A DNA stretch of 8,014 nucleotides from Pseudomonadota bacterium (lineage in GTDB: Bacteria > Pseudomonadota > Gammaproteobacteria > Burkholderiales > Burkholderiaceae_C), in the NCBI GenBank assembly GCA_021798395.1, contig JAJZHS010000104.1, positions 1-8,014 of the forward strand, written 5' to 3'. This document shows positions 1 to 7,969 of this stretch, piece by piece; position 1 is the first letter of the stretch; the number at the start of each line of letters is the position of its first letter. Both the position numbers and the translations under genes were made by a program. The notes under the pieces are model-generated. The model had not been told where the DNA came from, did no database searches, and saw only the letters and a program-made list of their open reading frames with translations.

Positions 1-1017
1 GTCGTCGGCCTTGGTCCCGGCAGCCAGCACGGTGGCGCCGTTCTGACCCAGGATCGGCCCCTGCCAGATCGCGAACGTGTGGTTCTTCAAGCCGGCCTTG
101 ACCGCGTCGACGCGCGCGACGATCTTCTTCGGAACGTTCGGCGCAATCGACACCAGGTCGATCGCGCCGTGGCCGACGCCCCACCAGATCCGCGTCGGCT
201 TCCACGTTCCGGCCAGCACGGCGGCAGTCTGCGCCTCGAAAATCGGCGCCCAGTTGATCACCGCCGACGCCAGCTGCGCGTGCGGGCCGAACTTGGCCAT
301 GTCGCTGTCCCAGCCGAAGCCGTACTTGCCGCGCTTCTCGGCGGTTTCCAGCACCGCGGGCGAATCGGTGTTCTGGAACAGCACGTCGGCGCCCTGGTCG
401 ATCAGCGAATTGGCCGCCTCGACCTCCTTCGGCGGGTCGAACCACTTGTTGACCCACACCACCTTGACCTTGACCTTCGGATTCACCGACTGCGCGCCCA
501 GGGTGAAGGAGTCGATGTTGCGCAGCACTTCGGGAATCGGCACCGAGCCGACGATGCCCAGGGTGTCGCTGCGGGTCATGCCGCCGGCGACGATTCCGGC
601 CATGTACGCGCCCTCGTAGGTGCGCGCGTCGATGGTGCCGACGTTGGCCGCGGTCTTGTAGCCGGTGGAGTGCTCGAAGCGCACCTGCGGGTTGTCGCGC
701 GCGACTTTCAGCGTCGATTCCATGTAGCCGAAGCTGGTCGTGAAAATCAGCTTGTCGCCTTGCCGAACCAGGTCGCGGATCACCCGCTCGGCGTCGGGAC
801 CTTCGGACACGTCAGGAACGAACTGGGTCTGCACCTTGGCGCCGAATTTCGCCTGCAGGGCGCGGCGGCCGAGGTCGTTGGCGTAGGTCCAGCCGGCGTC
901 GCCGACCGGGTCGACGTAGACGAAACCGATTTTCAGCGGCGGCGCGGCGTGCGCGGCCGGCAGCGCCGCGCTCAGCGCCAGCGCGGAGGCCAGCGAGGCG
1001 AGCAGTTTGTGCGACAT
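1..1017 (-). CDS. BMP-family ABC transporter periplasmic substrate-binding protein (3' end cut by window edge)
   Basis: Captures the substrate in the periplasm and delivers it to the permease pair encoded just upstream. The visible 339 codons stay open from the ATG to the window edge. Residues 1-24 form a Sec signal peptide: MSHK, a hydrophobic Leu/Ala stretch, then a likely signal peptidase I site at AHA|AP. There is no lipobox Cys, so the protein is soluble and periplasmic. The mature start LKIGFVYVDPVGDAGWTY (28-45) is the first strand and ligand loop typical of the BMP/PnrA-like type 1 binding fold. Later segments such as RVIRDLV, TYEGAYMAGIVAG, FQNTDSPAV, FGWDSDM and GHGAIDL fit the family. 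GGAG lies 6 bases before the ATG, supporting this start. It is the last visible gene of the operon, 51 bases after the second permease. The family binds nucleosides or related compounds; the exact ligand cannot be read here. Probably only about 20 C-terminal residues are missing. Confidence 0.93.
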   Translation of the reverse strand, partial: MSHKLLASLASALALSAALPAAHAAPPLKIGFVYVDPVGDAGWTYANDLGRRALQAKFGAKVQTQFVPDVSEGPDAERVIRDLVRQGDKLIFTTSFGYMESTLKVARDNPQVRFEHSTGYKTAANVGTIDARTYEGAYMAGIVAGGMTRSDTLGIVGSVPIPEVLRNIDSFTLGAQSVNPKVKVKVVWVNKWFDPPKEVEAANSLIDQGADVLFQNTDSPAVLETAEKRGKYGFGWDSDMAKFGPHAQLASAVINWAPIFEAQTAAVLAGTWKPTRIWWGVGHGAIDLVSIAPNVPKKIVARVDAVKAGLKNHTFAIWQGPILGQNGATVLAAGTKADD

Positions 1018-1068
1018 GACGATCTCCGTGAGACGAGGGGTGAAAAGACGATGCGCCAACGCGGGCCT

Positions 1069-1983
1069 TCAGGGCATGAAGCGCCGGCCCAGCGACGCCG
1101 GCATGTTGACGCGGATCCACAGCGGGTTGCGCGACAGCAGCGCGAGCACGACGATGGTCGCCAGGTACGGCAGCATGGCCAGCAACTGGCTGGGCACCTG
1201 CACGCCGCTGGCCTGGAGGTAGAACTGCAGCATCGTGACCCCGCCGAACAGGTACGCGCCGAGCAGCACGCGGCCCGGGCGCCAGGTGGCGAAGGTGGTC
1301 AGCGCCAGCGCGATCCAGCCTCGTCCCGCCGTCATGCCCTGCACCCACATCGGGGTGTAGATCACCGACAGGTAGGCGCCGGCCACGCCGCACAGCGCGC
1401 CGCCGGCGAGCAGCGCGAGCAGCCGGATGCGGCGCACCGGGTAGCCCAGCGCGTGCGCCGACTCGGGCGATTCGCCGACCGCGCGCAGCACCAGCCCGGC
1501 GCGGGTGCGGTGCAGGAACACGTGCAGCGCCAGCGCCAGCAGCATCGTCAGGTAGACGATCGGATGGTGCCCGAACAGCGCGGTGCCGAAAAACGGCAGC
1601 CGGTCGAGCAGCGGCAGTCCGGCGACGTGGAACGGCGGCAGCTGGTGGCCGACCTGACCGATGCCGACGAACGCCGACAGCCCGCTGCCGAACAGCGACA
1701 GCGCCAGCCCGCAGGCGTACTGGTTGGCGCCCAGCACCAGCACCAGCAGCGCCAGCACCGCGGCCAGCGCGGCGCCGGTGGCGGCGCCGGCGCCGAACGC
1801 CAGCCACTGGCTGCCGCTGGCGTACGCGGTGGCGAAGCCGGCGATCGCCGCCATCAGCATGATGCCTTCGGCGCCGAGGTTGACCACGCCCGACTTTTCA
1901 TTGATCAGCAACCCCAGCGACGCCAGCGCCAGAGGGGTTCCGGCGGACAGCGACGAGGCGATCAGCAGGGCGAGTTCATGCAT
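1069..1983 (-). CDS. BMP-associated ABC transporter permease, second subunit (BPD_transp_2 family)
   Basis: Inner-membrane permease of 304 residues that pairs with the 351-residue permease to form the import channel. It is largely hydrophobic with many predicted membrane helices. INEKSGVVNLGAEGIML (27-42) is the hallmark of the shorter permease of nucleoside-type (NupQ/YufQ-like) importers. RAVGESPESAHALGY (167-181) matches the cytoplasmic coupling loop that contacts the ATPase, and GMTAGRGWIALALTTFATW (216-234) is another conserved family block. Its ATG overlaps the end of the preceding permease gene by 8 bases (ATGCATGA). No strong ribosome binding site is visible before the start, so expression probably relies on translational coupling. 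Length is usual for the family. Confidence 0.94.
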   Translation of the reverse strand: MHELALLIASSLSAGTPLALASLGLLINEKSGVVNLGAEGIMLMAAIAGFATAYASGSQWLAFGAGAATGAALAAVLALLVLVLGANQYACGLALSLFGSGLSAFVGIGQVGHQLPPFHVAGLPLLDRLPFFGTALFGHHPIVYLTMLLALALHVFLHRTRAGLVLRAVGESPESAHALGYPVRRIRLLALLAGGALCGVAGAYLSVIYTPMWVQGMTAGRGWIALALTTFATWRPGRVLLGAYLFGGVTMLQFYLQASGVQVPSQLLAMLPYLATIVVLALLSRNPLWIRVNMPASLGRRFMP

Positions 1984-3017
1984 GACGGCGAACGCGGTGG
2001 GTGACGAGGACGTCGGCAGCGAGCAGGAACAGCAGCAGCAGGCCCTGGAACACGCCGGTCATCGCGTCGGGAAGTCCCAGGCGCGACTGCGCCAGTTCGC
2101 CGCCGATGTAGAACATGGCCATCAGCACAGCGGCCAGCACCACGCCCAGCGGTTGCAGGCGGCCGACGAAAGCGACGATGATGGCCGAGAAGCCGTAGCC
2201 CTGCGACACCTGCGGCGTGAGCTGGCCCAGCGGCCCCAGCGCCTCGAAGGCGCCGGCCAGGCCGCTCAGCGCGCCTGAGAGCAGCAGCACGGTCCACAGC
2301 GAGGCACGCGCGGAGAAACCGGCGTAGCGCGCCGCCGCGGGCGCCTGGCCGCCGACCAGCAGCCGGAACCCCGGCAAGGTGCGCCGCAGGAACACGGCCA
2401 TCGCCGGCACCGCGAGCAGCGCCACCGCGAAACCGATGTCGAGCCGGGTCCCGGGAATCAGTTTCGGCAGTTCGGTGCTGGCGGAGAACAGCGCGGTCTG
2501 CGGGAAGTTGTAGCCCTGCGGATCCTTCCACGGCCCGTAGACCAGGTAGTCGAGCAGGTTCTGCGCGACATAGACCAGCATCAGGCTGGTGAGGATCTCG
2601 TTGGCGTGGAAGCGGTCGCGCAGCCACGCCACCAGCCCGGCCCAGGCCATGCCGCCGAGCGCGCCGGCGCCCAGGAGCGGCAGCACCACCCAGCGCGTGG
2701 TGGCGTCGCCGGCGTGCAGCGCGAGGCCGCCGGCGGCGATCGCGCCGAGCAGGAACTGGCCCTCGGCGCCGATGTTCCAGACGTTGGCGCGGTAGCACGC
2801 CGCCAGCCCGAGGCCGCACAGGATCAGCGGCGTGGCCTTCAGGCCGAGTTCGGCCAGGCCGTACACGCCGCGCAGCGGTTCGACGAAGAACAGCGCCAGC
2901 CCCTGCCACGGGCTTTTGCCGAGCAGCGCGAACAGCGCCGCGCCGCAGACCACGGTGGCGAGCAGCGCGGCCAGCGGCGCCAGCAGCGCCATCGCGCGCG
3001 ACGGCGCCGCACGGGCC

Positions 3018-3031
<14 letters not shown>
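1976..3031 (-). CDS. BMP-associated ABC transporter permease, first subunit (BPD_transp_2 family)
   Basis: Inner-membrane permease of 351 residues, the longer partner of the heterodimeric channel (NupP/YufP-like). Hydrophobic helices begin at about residue 15. The conserved block YRANVWNIGAEGQFLLGA (80-97) is diagnostic. NEILTSLMLVYVAQNLLDY (144-162) and GYGFSAIIVAFVGRLQP (278-294) are further family blocks. VGGQAPAAARYAGFS (226-240) corresponds to the ATPase-contacting loop, which in relatives often reads G-x-N-P-x-A-A-x-Y-A-G. The ATG lies inside the last codons of the ATPase gene (14-base overlap) and is preceded by a strong GGAGG with 6-base spacing, which fixes this start. The stop overlaps the next permease. 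Substrate specificity cannot be read from the permease alone; the family points to nucleosides or purine-like compounds. Confidence 0.94.
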
Positions 3032-4544
<1,513 letters not shown>

Positions 4545-4572
4545 GCCGGAAGACGTTGTCGTTGTTGTGCGC

Positions 4573-4592
4573 GGCGCTCGGCGCCAAGCGCC
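4573..4592 (-). other. Small inverted repeat between regulator and ATPase genes; possible mRNA hairpin
   Basis: GGCGCT and AGCGCC flank an internal GGCGCC. In the minus-strand transcript this can fold into an 8-bp stem (one U-G pair) with a GCGC loop. It sits about 28 bases upstream of the ATPase start codon and has no following U-run, so it is not a standard intrinsic terminator. It could tune ATPase translation or mRNA stability, or be chance in such GC-rich DNA. The rest of this 86-base gap shows no convincing promoter. Confidence 0.3.
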
Positions 4593-4630
4593 ATTGTGCC
4601 TGCTGCGTCGACGCCGTGGGCGCCCGCGGC

Positions 4631-5203
4631 TCAGCGCGTCGGGTAGTGGACGAGATTGAGAAAACGCGCGTCGGCCGCGCCGAGGTTGCGGTAGCCGTGC
4701 GCCCGGTCGGCCGCGAAACGCACCGCGTCGCCGCAGGCCAGTGCGGTCCAGTCGTCGTCCAGGCACAGCTCCATCGCTCCGGAGACGACCACGACGTGTT
4801 CGACCACGCCCGCGGCGTGCGGCTCCGAGCGCCGGGTGTAGCCAGGCAGCAGCGTGACCTCGAACAACTCGAAACCCAGCGCCGGGTCGTACGCGAACAG
4901 CGGCGCCACGAGCATGGCGTCGACCGCCGGACGCAGCCTGGACGCGCGCACCACGGTGGCCGGCGGCGGCGGCGCGTCGAGCAGCAGGTCGCTCAGGCCG
5001 AGCTCGAAGCCGCCTGCGATGCGCCACAGCGTCGCCACCGTCGGGCTCGACTCGCCCCGCTCGATCTGGCCGAGCATCGCCTTGCTCACCCCGGTGGCGC
5101 GCGCCGCGCGCTCCAGGCTCCAGCCGCGCTGCGCGCGCAGCGCGCGCAGCCGCCGCGCCAGCAGCACGCCGACCGCCTCGTCATCGCCCGCACCGCGCGC
5201 CAT
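4631..5203 (-). CDS. XRE-family transcriptional regulator with C-terminal cupin domain (SutR/YdcN-like)
   Basis: DNA-binding ligand sensor of 190 residues. Residues about 14-71 form an XRE helix-turn-helix; the recognition region GVSKAMLGQIERGESSPT (38-55) is highly typical. A proline-rich linker follows (LLLDAPPPPATV, 73-84). Residues about 112-186 form a cupin-2 sensor, with EHVVVVSGAMELCL (135-148) and CGDAVRFAADRAHGYRN (157-173). The frame is open upstream to a GTG at 5338, but the ATG at 5203 is preferred: GGAG lies 6 bases before it, the HTH starts at the expected distance, and the longer version would place the 34-bp palindrome inside the coding sequence. It is divergent from a BenE-type permease, as recalled for E. 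coli ydcN-ydcO. It is also first in line of the importer genes, so it probably autoregulates and controls both transporters through the palindrome. The ligand is unknown. Confidence 0.9.
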   Translation of the reverse strand: MARGAGDDEAVGVLLARRLRALRAQRGWSLERAARATGVSKAMLGQIERGESSPTVATLWRIAGGFELGLSDLLLDAPPPPATVVRASRLRPAVDAMLVAPLFAYDPALGFELFEVTLLPGYTRRSEPHAAGVVEHVVVVSGAMELCLDDDWTALACGDAVRFAADRAHGYRNLGAADARFLNLVHYPTR

Positions 5204-5239
5204 CGCCCGCTCCGTTGCCGTCCCCGGACGCCATGTTAA

Positions 5240-5273
5240 GCTGCCGTCGTGCGTTATAACGCACGACGGCAGC
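5240..5273. promoter_or_regulatory. Perfect 34-bp palindrome, putative operator of the divergent promoter region
   Basis: The left arm GCTGCCGTCGTGCGTTA is followed directly, with no spacer, by its exact reverse complement. The centre is TTATAA, between 5256 and 5257. It is the only A/T-rich spot in the middle of the regulator-permease intergenic region. Because of the symmetry each strand carries a TATAAC that could serve as a -10 element: 5255-5260 on plus and 5258-5253 on minus. I find no good -35 at the matching distance on either strand. The likely role is binding site for a dimer or tetramer of the adjacent XRE-cupin protein, repressing both directions. A cruciform or RNA hairpin role is possible but less likely, since no U-tract follows. 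Confidence 0.72.
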
Positions 5274-5358
5274 GCTCGACGCGGCACGTCGACACGCCCC
5301 ACGCCTTCTTTCCGCGCCTTCTCCCCACGCTGCTTCACCCCCCTTGCGAGGCCCGCCG
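5274..5358 (+). other. Leader of the BenE-type gene, pyrimidine-rich on the plus strand
   Basis: From about 5296 to 5345 the plus strand is dominated by C and T (segments such as CCTTCTTTCCGCGCCTTCT and a C6 run at 5338-5343). It holds no recognisable gene. It would form most of the 5' untranslated leader of the permease if transcription starts at the palindrome. The only translation signal is GAGG at 5348-5351, serving the ATG at 5359. Confidence 0.35.
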
Positions 5359-6519
5359 ATGCTCAAGTCCTGGTTGTCGCCGTCGCTGCTCAGCGCCGGC
5401 CTGATCGCGGTGCTGGTCGGCTACACCAGTTCGGCGCCGATCGTGTTCGAGGCCGCGCGCGCCGCCGGCGCGACTCCGGCCGAAGTCGCGTCGTGGCTGT
5501 GGGCGCTCGGGCTGGGCATGGGCGTGACCTGCATCGGGCTGTCGCTGGCCACGCGCGCGCCGGTGCTCACCGCGTGGTCGACCCCGGGCGCGGCGCTGCT
5601 CGCCACCAGTCTGCACGGGGTGAGCATGGCGCAGGCGGTCGGCGCGTTCGTCTTCGCCGGCGGCGCGGCCGCGCTGGTCGGTTTCAGCGGAACGTTCGAG
5701 CGGCTGATGCGCCGGCTTCCGGGCAGCCTGGCCTCGGCCATGCTGGCCGGCGTGCTGCTGCAGTTCGGCATCGATCTGTTCGGGTTGTTCGACGGCCACC
5801 GCGCGCTGGTCGGCACCATGCTCGCCGCCTTCGTCCTCGGCCGCCGCTTCGCGCCGCGCTACGCGGTGCCGCTGACGCTGGCCGTCGGGGTCGCGGCGGC
5901 TGCGGCGCAGGGCCAGTTGCACCTCGCCGGCGTTCCGCTGCGCCTGGCGCGCCCGCTGCTGACCTGGCCGCAGTGGAGCGGCGGCGCGACCATCGGCATC
6001 GGCGTGCCGCTGTTCCTGGTCACCATGGCGTCGCAGAACATGCCTGGGCTGGTCGTGCTGCGCAGCAACGGCTACCGCGTGCCGGCTTCGCCCCTGGTCG
6101 GCGCCACCGGTCTCACCGGCGTGCTGCTGGCGCCCTTCGGCGGTTTTTCGTTCAACCTGGCGGCGATCACCGCGGCGATCTGCATGAGCCCCAACGCGCA
6201 CCCCGACCCCGCGCAGCGCTGGCGCGCGTCGGTCTGGGCCGGCGTGTTCTACCTCGGCACCGGGGTGTTCGGCGCGACCATGGCTGCCCTGCTGGCGGCG
6301 TTTCCGGCGGCGTTGATCGGCGCCGTCGCCGGCCTCGCGCTGCTCGGCACCATCGGCGCCAGCCTGCACGGCGCGCTGGCCGATGCACACGAGCGCGACG
6401 CCGCGCTGATCACCTTTCTGCTCACCGCGTCGGGGCTGACCGTGCTCGGCCTGGGCAGCGCGTTCTGGGGCCTGCTGGCCGGACTGGCCGCCCACCTGCT
6501 GCGCCGCCGCGACGAGTAA
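5359..6519 (+). CDS. BenE-family (benzoate/H+ symporter-type) inner-membrane permease
   Basis: Polytopic membrane transporter of 386 residues, probably a proton symporter of the BenE family, which is related in fold to the nucleobase permeases of the APC superfamily. Diagnostic blocks are GYTSSAPIVFEAARAAGATP (21-40), ASWLWALGLGMGVTCIGLS (44-62), LTAWSTPGAALLA (70-82), TMASQNMPGL (222-231), GGFSFNLAAITAAICMSP (261-278) and the following AHPDPAQRW (280-288). Many hydrophobic helices span the whole length and a positively charged tail LLRRRDE closes it. The ATG at 5359 follows GAGG by 7 bases; a TTG at 5344 in the same frame is less likely. The name BenE comes from benzoate uptake, but no benzoate-degradation genes are visible here. 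The divergent XRE-cupin regulator and the purine-type ABC importer suggest the substrate may be another aromatic or heterocyclic compound. Family assignment is firm; substrate is open. Confidence 0.92.
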   Translation: MLKSWLSPSLLSAGLIAVLVGYTSSAPIVFEAARAAGATPAEVASWLWALGLGMGVTCIGLSLATRAPVLTAWSTPGAALLATSLHGVSMAQAVGAFVFAGGAAALVGFSGTFERLMRRLPGSLASAMLAGVLLQFGIDLFGLFDGHRALVGTMLAAFVLGRRFAPRYAVPLTLAVGVAAAAAQGQLHLAGVPLRLARPLLTWPQWSGGATIGIGVPLFLVTMASQNMPGLVVLRSNGYRVPASPLVGATGLTGVLLAPFGGFSFNLAAITAAICMSPNAHPDPAQRWRASVWAGVFYLGTGVFGATMAALLAAFPAALIGAVAGLALLGTIGASLHGALADAHERDAALITFLLTASGLTVLGLGSAFWGLLAGLAAHLLRRRDE

Positions 6520-6527
6520 ACACGTGC

Positions 6528-6539
6528 TTGTGATCACTA
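6528..6539. promoter_or_regulatory. Imperfect copy of the TTGTGATCACAA operator
   Basis: TTGTGATCACTA shares ten bases in a row (TTGTGATCAC) with the perfect site at 6579-6592, with one broken pair (T at 6538 in place of A). Its centre lies 52 bp upstream of that site's centre, close to five helical turns, so both would face the same side of the DNA. It lies only 8 bases past the permease stop codon and well upstream of the promoter, so it is best read as an auxiliary operator. Confidence 0.5.
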
Positions 6540-6568
6540 AACAACGTCGATACGTCAGACAAAGCAAC

Positions 6569-6598
6569 TTGACTTTCGTTTGTGATCACAAATACGAT
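6569..6598 (+). promoter_or_regulatory. Sigma70-like promoter of the glutamine-synthetase-family gene
   Basis: TTGACT (6569-6574) matches the -35 consensus at 5 of 6 bases. TACGAT (6593-6598) matches the -10 consensus at 4 of 6, including the key T-A and final A-T. The spacer is 18 bases. The surrounding 60 bases are distinctly richer in A/T than anything else in the window. Transcription would start near 6605, leaving a leader of about 15 bases. No terminator for the upstream permease gene is visible in this gap, so readthrough is possible. Confidence 0.6.
6579..6592. promoter_or_regulatory. Perfect 14-bp palindromic operator inside the promoter spacer
   Basis: TTTGTGATCACAAA is perfectly self-complementary and fills the space between the -35 and -10 elements, where a bound protein would block RNA polymerase. 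The GT...AC symmetry resembles sites of GntR-family (FadR-type) repressors. It is shorter than a CRP site, whose TGTGA and TCACA arms are separated by six bases. No matching regulator gene is visible, so the binding protein is unknown; it could be encoded beyond the right edge. Confidence 0.62.
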
Positions 6599-6618
6599 CG
6601 CGCAAAACCTGCACGATC

Positions 6619-7956
6619 ATGTCCCAGACCCTGCTCGAATTCCTCACCGCGCACCGCATCCACGAAGTCGAATGCGTCATCCCGGACATGACCGGGATCG
6701 CACGCGGCAAGATCCTGCCGCGCGACCTGTTCGTCGAAGCCGGCGAAATGCGGCTGCCCAAGAGCGTGCTGCTGAACACCGTCAACGGCCAGCAGCCCGA
6801 CAACGGCCCGTTCGTCGGCGACACCGACCCCGACATGGTCTGCCGCCCCGACGCGGCGACCGTGCGCCTGGTGCCGTGGGCCGCCGAGCCGGTCGCGGTG
6901 GTGATCCACGACTGCTTCGAAGCCGACGGCAGCGCGGTCGGGCTGTCGCCGCGCGCCGTGCTGCGCGGCGTCGTCGATCTGTACGCGCGCGAGGGCTGGC
7001 GCCCGGTGGTCGCGCCCGAAATGGAGTTCTACCTGGTCGCGCGCCAGCACAACCCGCACGAGCCGCTGCAGCCGCCGCTGGGGCGCACCGGCAAGGCCGA
7101 GGCCGGCAGGCAGTCGTACTCGATCGACGCGGTCAACGACTTCGACCCCTTCTTCATGGAGCTGTCGAGCTTCTGCCAGGTGCACAAACTCGGCGTCGAG
7201 ACGCTGATCCACGAGGCAGGCGCGGGCCAGATGGAAATCAATTTCAGCCACGGCGACCCGATGGACCTCGCCGACCGCGTTTTCCTGTTCAAGCGCGCGG
7301 TGCGCGAGACCGCTTTGCGCCACGGAATCTTCGCCACCTTCATGGCCAAGCCGATGGAACTCGAACCCGGCTCGGCGATGCACATCCACCAGAGCCTGGT
7401 CGACGCAGCGACCGGACGCAATCTGTTCTCCGACGCGGCGGGCTCGCCGACGCCGCGCTTCATGCACTACATCGCCGGGCTGCAGAAATACGTGCCGTGC
7501 GCGATGCCGATGTTCGCCCCGTACGTCAACTCGTACCGCCGGCTGTCGCGCCACATGTCGGCGCCGATCAACCTGCAGTGGGGTCACGACAACCGCACCT
7601 GCGGCATCCGGGTGCCGAACTCCGACCCGGCCAACCGGCGCATCGAGAACCGCGTTCCCGGGGTCGACGTCAACCCCTACCTGGCGATGGCCGCCACGCT
7701 GGCCTGCGGCTGGCTGGGAATGCGCGCGCAGCTGCAGCCCAGCGCGCCGATGACGCGCAGCGCGTGGAGCCTGGACTACGAGCTGCCGCGCCACCTGGAG
7801 GACGCCATCGAGCGCATGCGCGGCTGCGATGCCGTCGCCGAGGTGCTCGGCGCGCCTTTCGTCGACGCGTTCTGCGCGGTCAAGGAACTCGAGTACAGCA
7901 CCTACAACCGGGTGATCAGCTCGTGGGAACGCGAGCTCCTGCTGCTGCTCGTCTGA
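6619..7956 (+). CDS. Glutamine synthetase family protein, probable gamma-glutamyl-amine/polyamine synthetase (PuuA-like)
   Basis: Cytoplasmic ATP-dependent ligase of 445 residues. It probably joins glutamate to an amine, the first step of gamma-glutamylated polyamine or amine breakdown. The N-terminal domain has VECVIPDMTGIARGKILPRD (17-36), typical of the PuuA-like branch. Catalytic-core motifs are PEMEFYL (133-139; metal ligands Glu134 and Glu136), HEAGAGQMEINFSHGDPM (198-215; Glu199 and Glu206), AMHIHQS (253-259; His255), NSYRRL (304-309; Arg308), DNRTCGIRVP (324-333; Arg326) and RRIENR (340-345; Glu343 and Arg345). The Glu that guards the ammonia pocket in true glutamine synthetase (Salmonella Glu327) aligns with Ser314, and the DGSS ammonium-site segment is replaced by RGKI, arguing against ammonia as substrate. 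The length fits the family, and no Tyr adenylylation motif of GlnA was noticed. The ATG at 6619 aligns with relatives but has no clear Shine-Dalgarno. The next gene follows after 13 bases. The specific amine is unknown. Confidence 0.9.
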   Translation: MSQTLLEFLTAHRIHEVECVIPDMTGIARGKILPRDLFVEAGEMRLPKSVLLNTVNGQQPDNGPFVGDTDPDMVCRPDAATVRLVPWAAEPVAVVIHDCFEADGSAVGLSPRAVLRGVVDLYAREGWRPVVAPEMEFYLVARQHNPHEPLQPPLGRTGKAEAGRQSYSIDAVNDFDPFFMELSSFCQVHKLGVETLIHEAGAGQMEINFSHGDPMDLADRVFLFKRAVRETALRHGIFATFMAKPMELEPGSAMHIHQSLVDAATGRNLFSDAAGSPTPRFMHYIAGLQKYVPCAMPMFAPYVNSYRRLSRHMSAPINLQWGHDNRTCGIRVPNSDPANRRIENRVPGVDVNPYLAMAATLACGWLGMRAQLQPSAPMTRSAWSLDYELPRHLEDAIERMRGCDAVAEVLGAPFVDAFCAVKELEYSTYNRVISSWERELLLLLV

Positions 7957-7969
7957 CGAGGATCCAGCG

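Noticed and set aside
1018..1068. Possible promoter or terminator between second permease and binding protein
   Set aside because: The 51 bases show only the ribosome site GGAG for the binding protein; no stable stem with U-run and no -35/-10 pair is seen.
79..2004. A 641-residue open frame on the plus strand, opposite the binding protein and second permease
   Set aside because: Arg/Gln/His-rich low-complexity translation with no family motifs. It is an antisense artefact of GC-rich codon use in the two recognised minus-strand transporter genes.
5240..5273. Intrinsic terminator or insertion-sequence end
   Set aside because: No U-run follows on either strand, it lies between divergent gene starts, and no transposase or target duplication is present.
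5204..5338. N-terminal extension of the XRE regulator to a GTG at 5338
   Set aside because: It adds 45 residues with no family match and would translate the 34-bp palindrome. The ATG at 5203 has a good ribosome site and fits the HTH position.
5335..6567. A 410-residue minus-strand open frame opposite the BenE-type permease
   Set aside because: Arg/Gln/Gly-rich shadow translation. The plus strand encodes a clear membrane protein with BenE motifs.
6579..6592. CRP-type binding site (TGTGA...TCACA)
   Set aside because: The two arms are fused with no 6-base spacer, so it does not match the CRP geometry.
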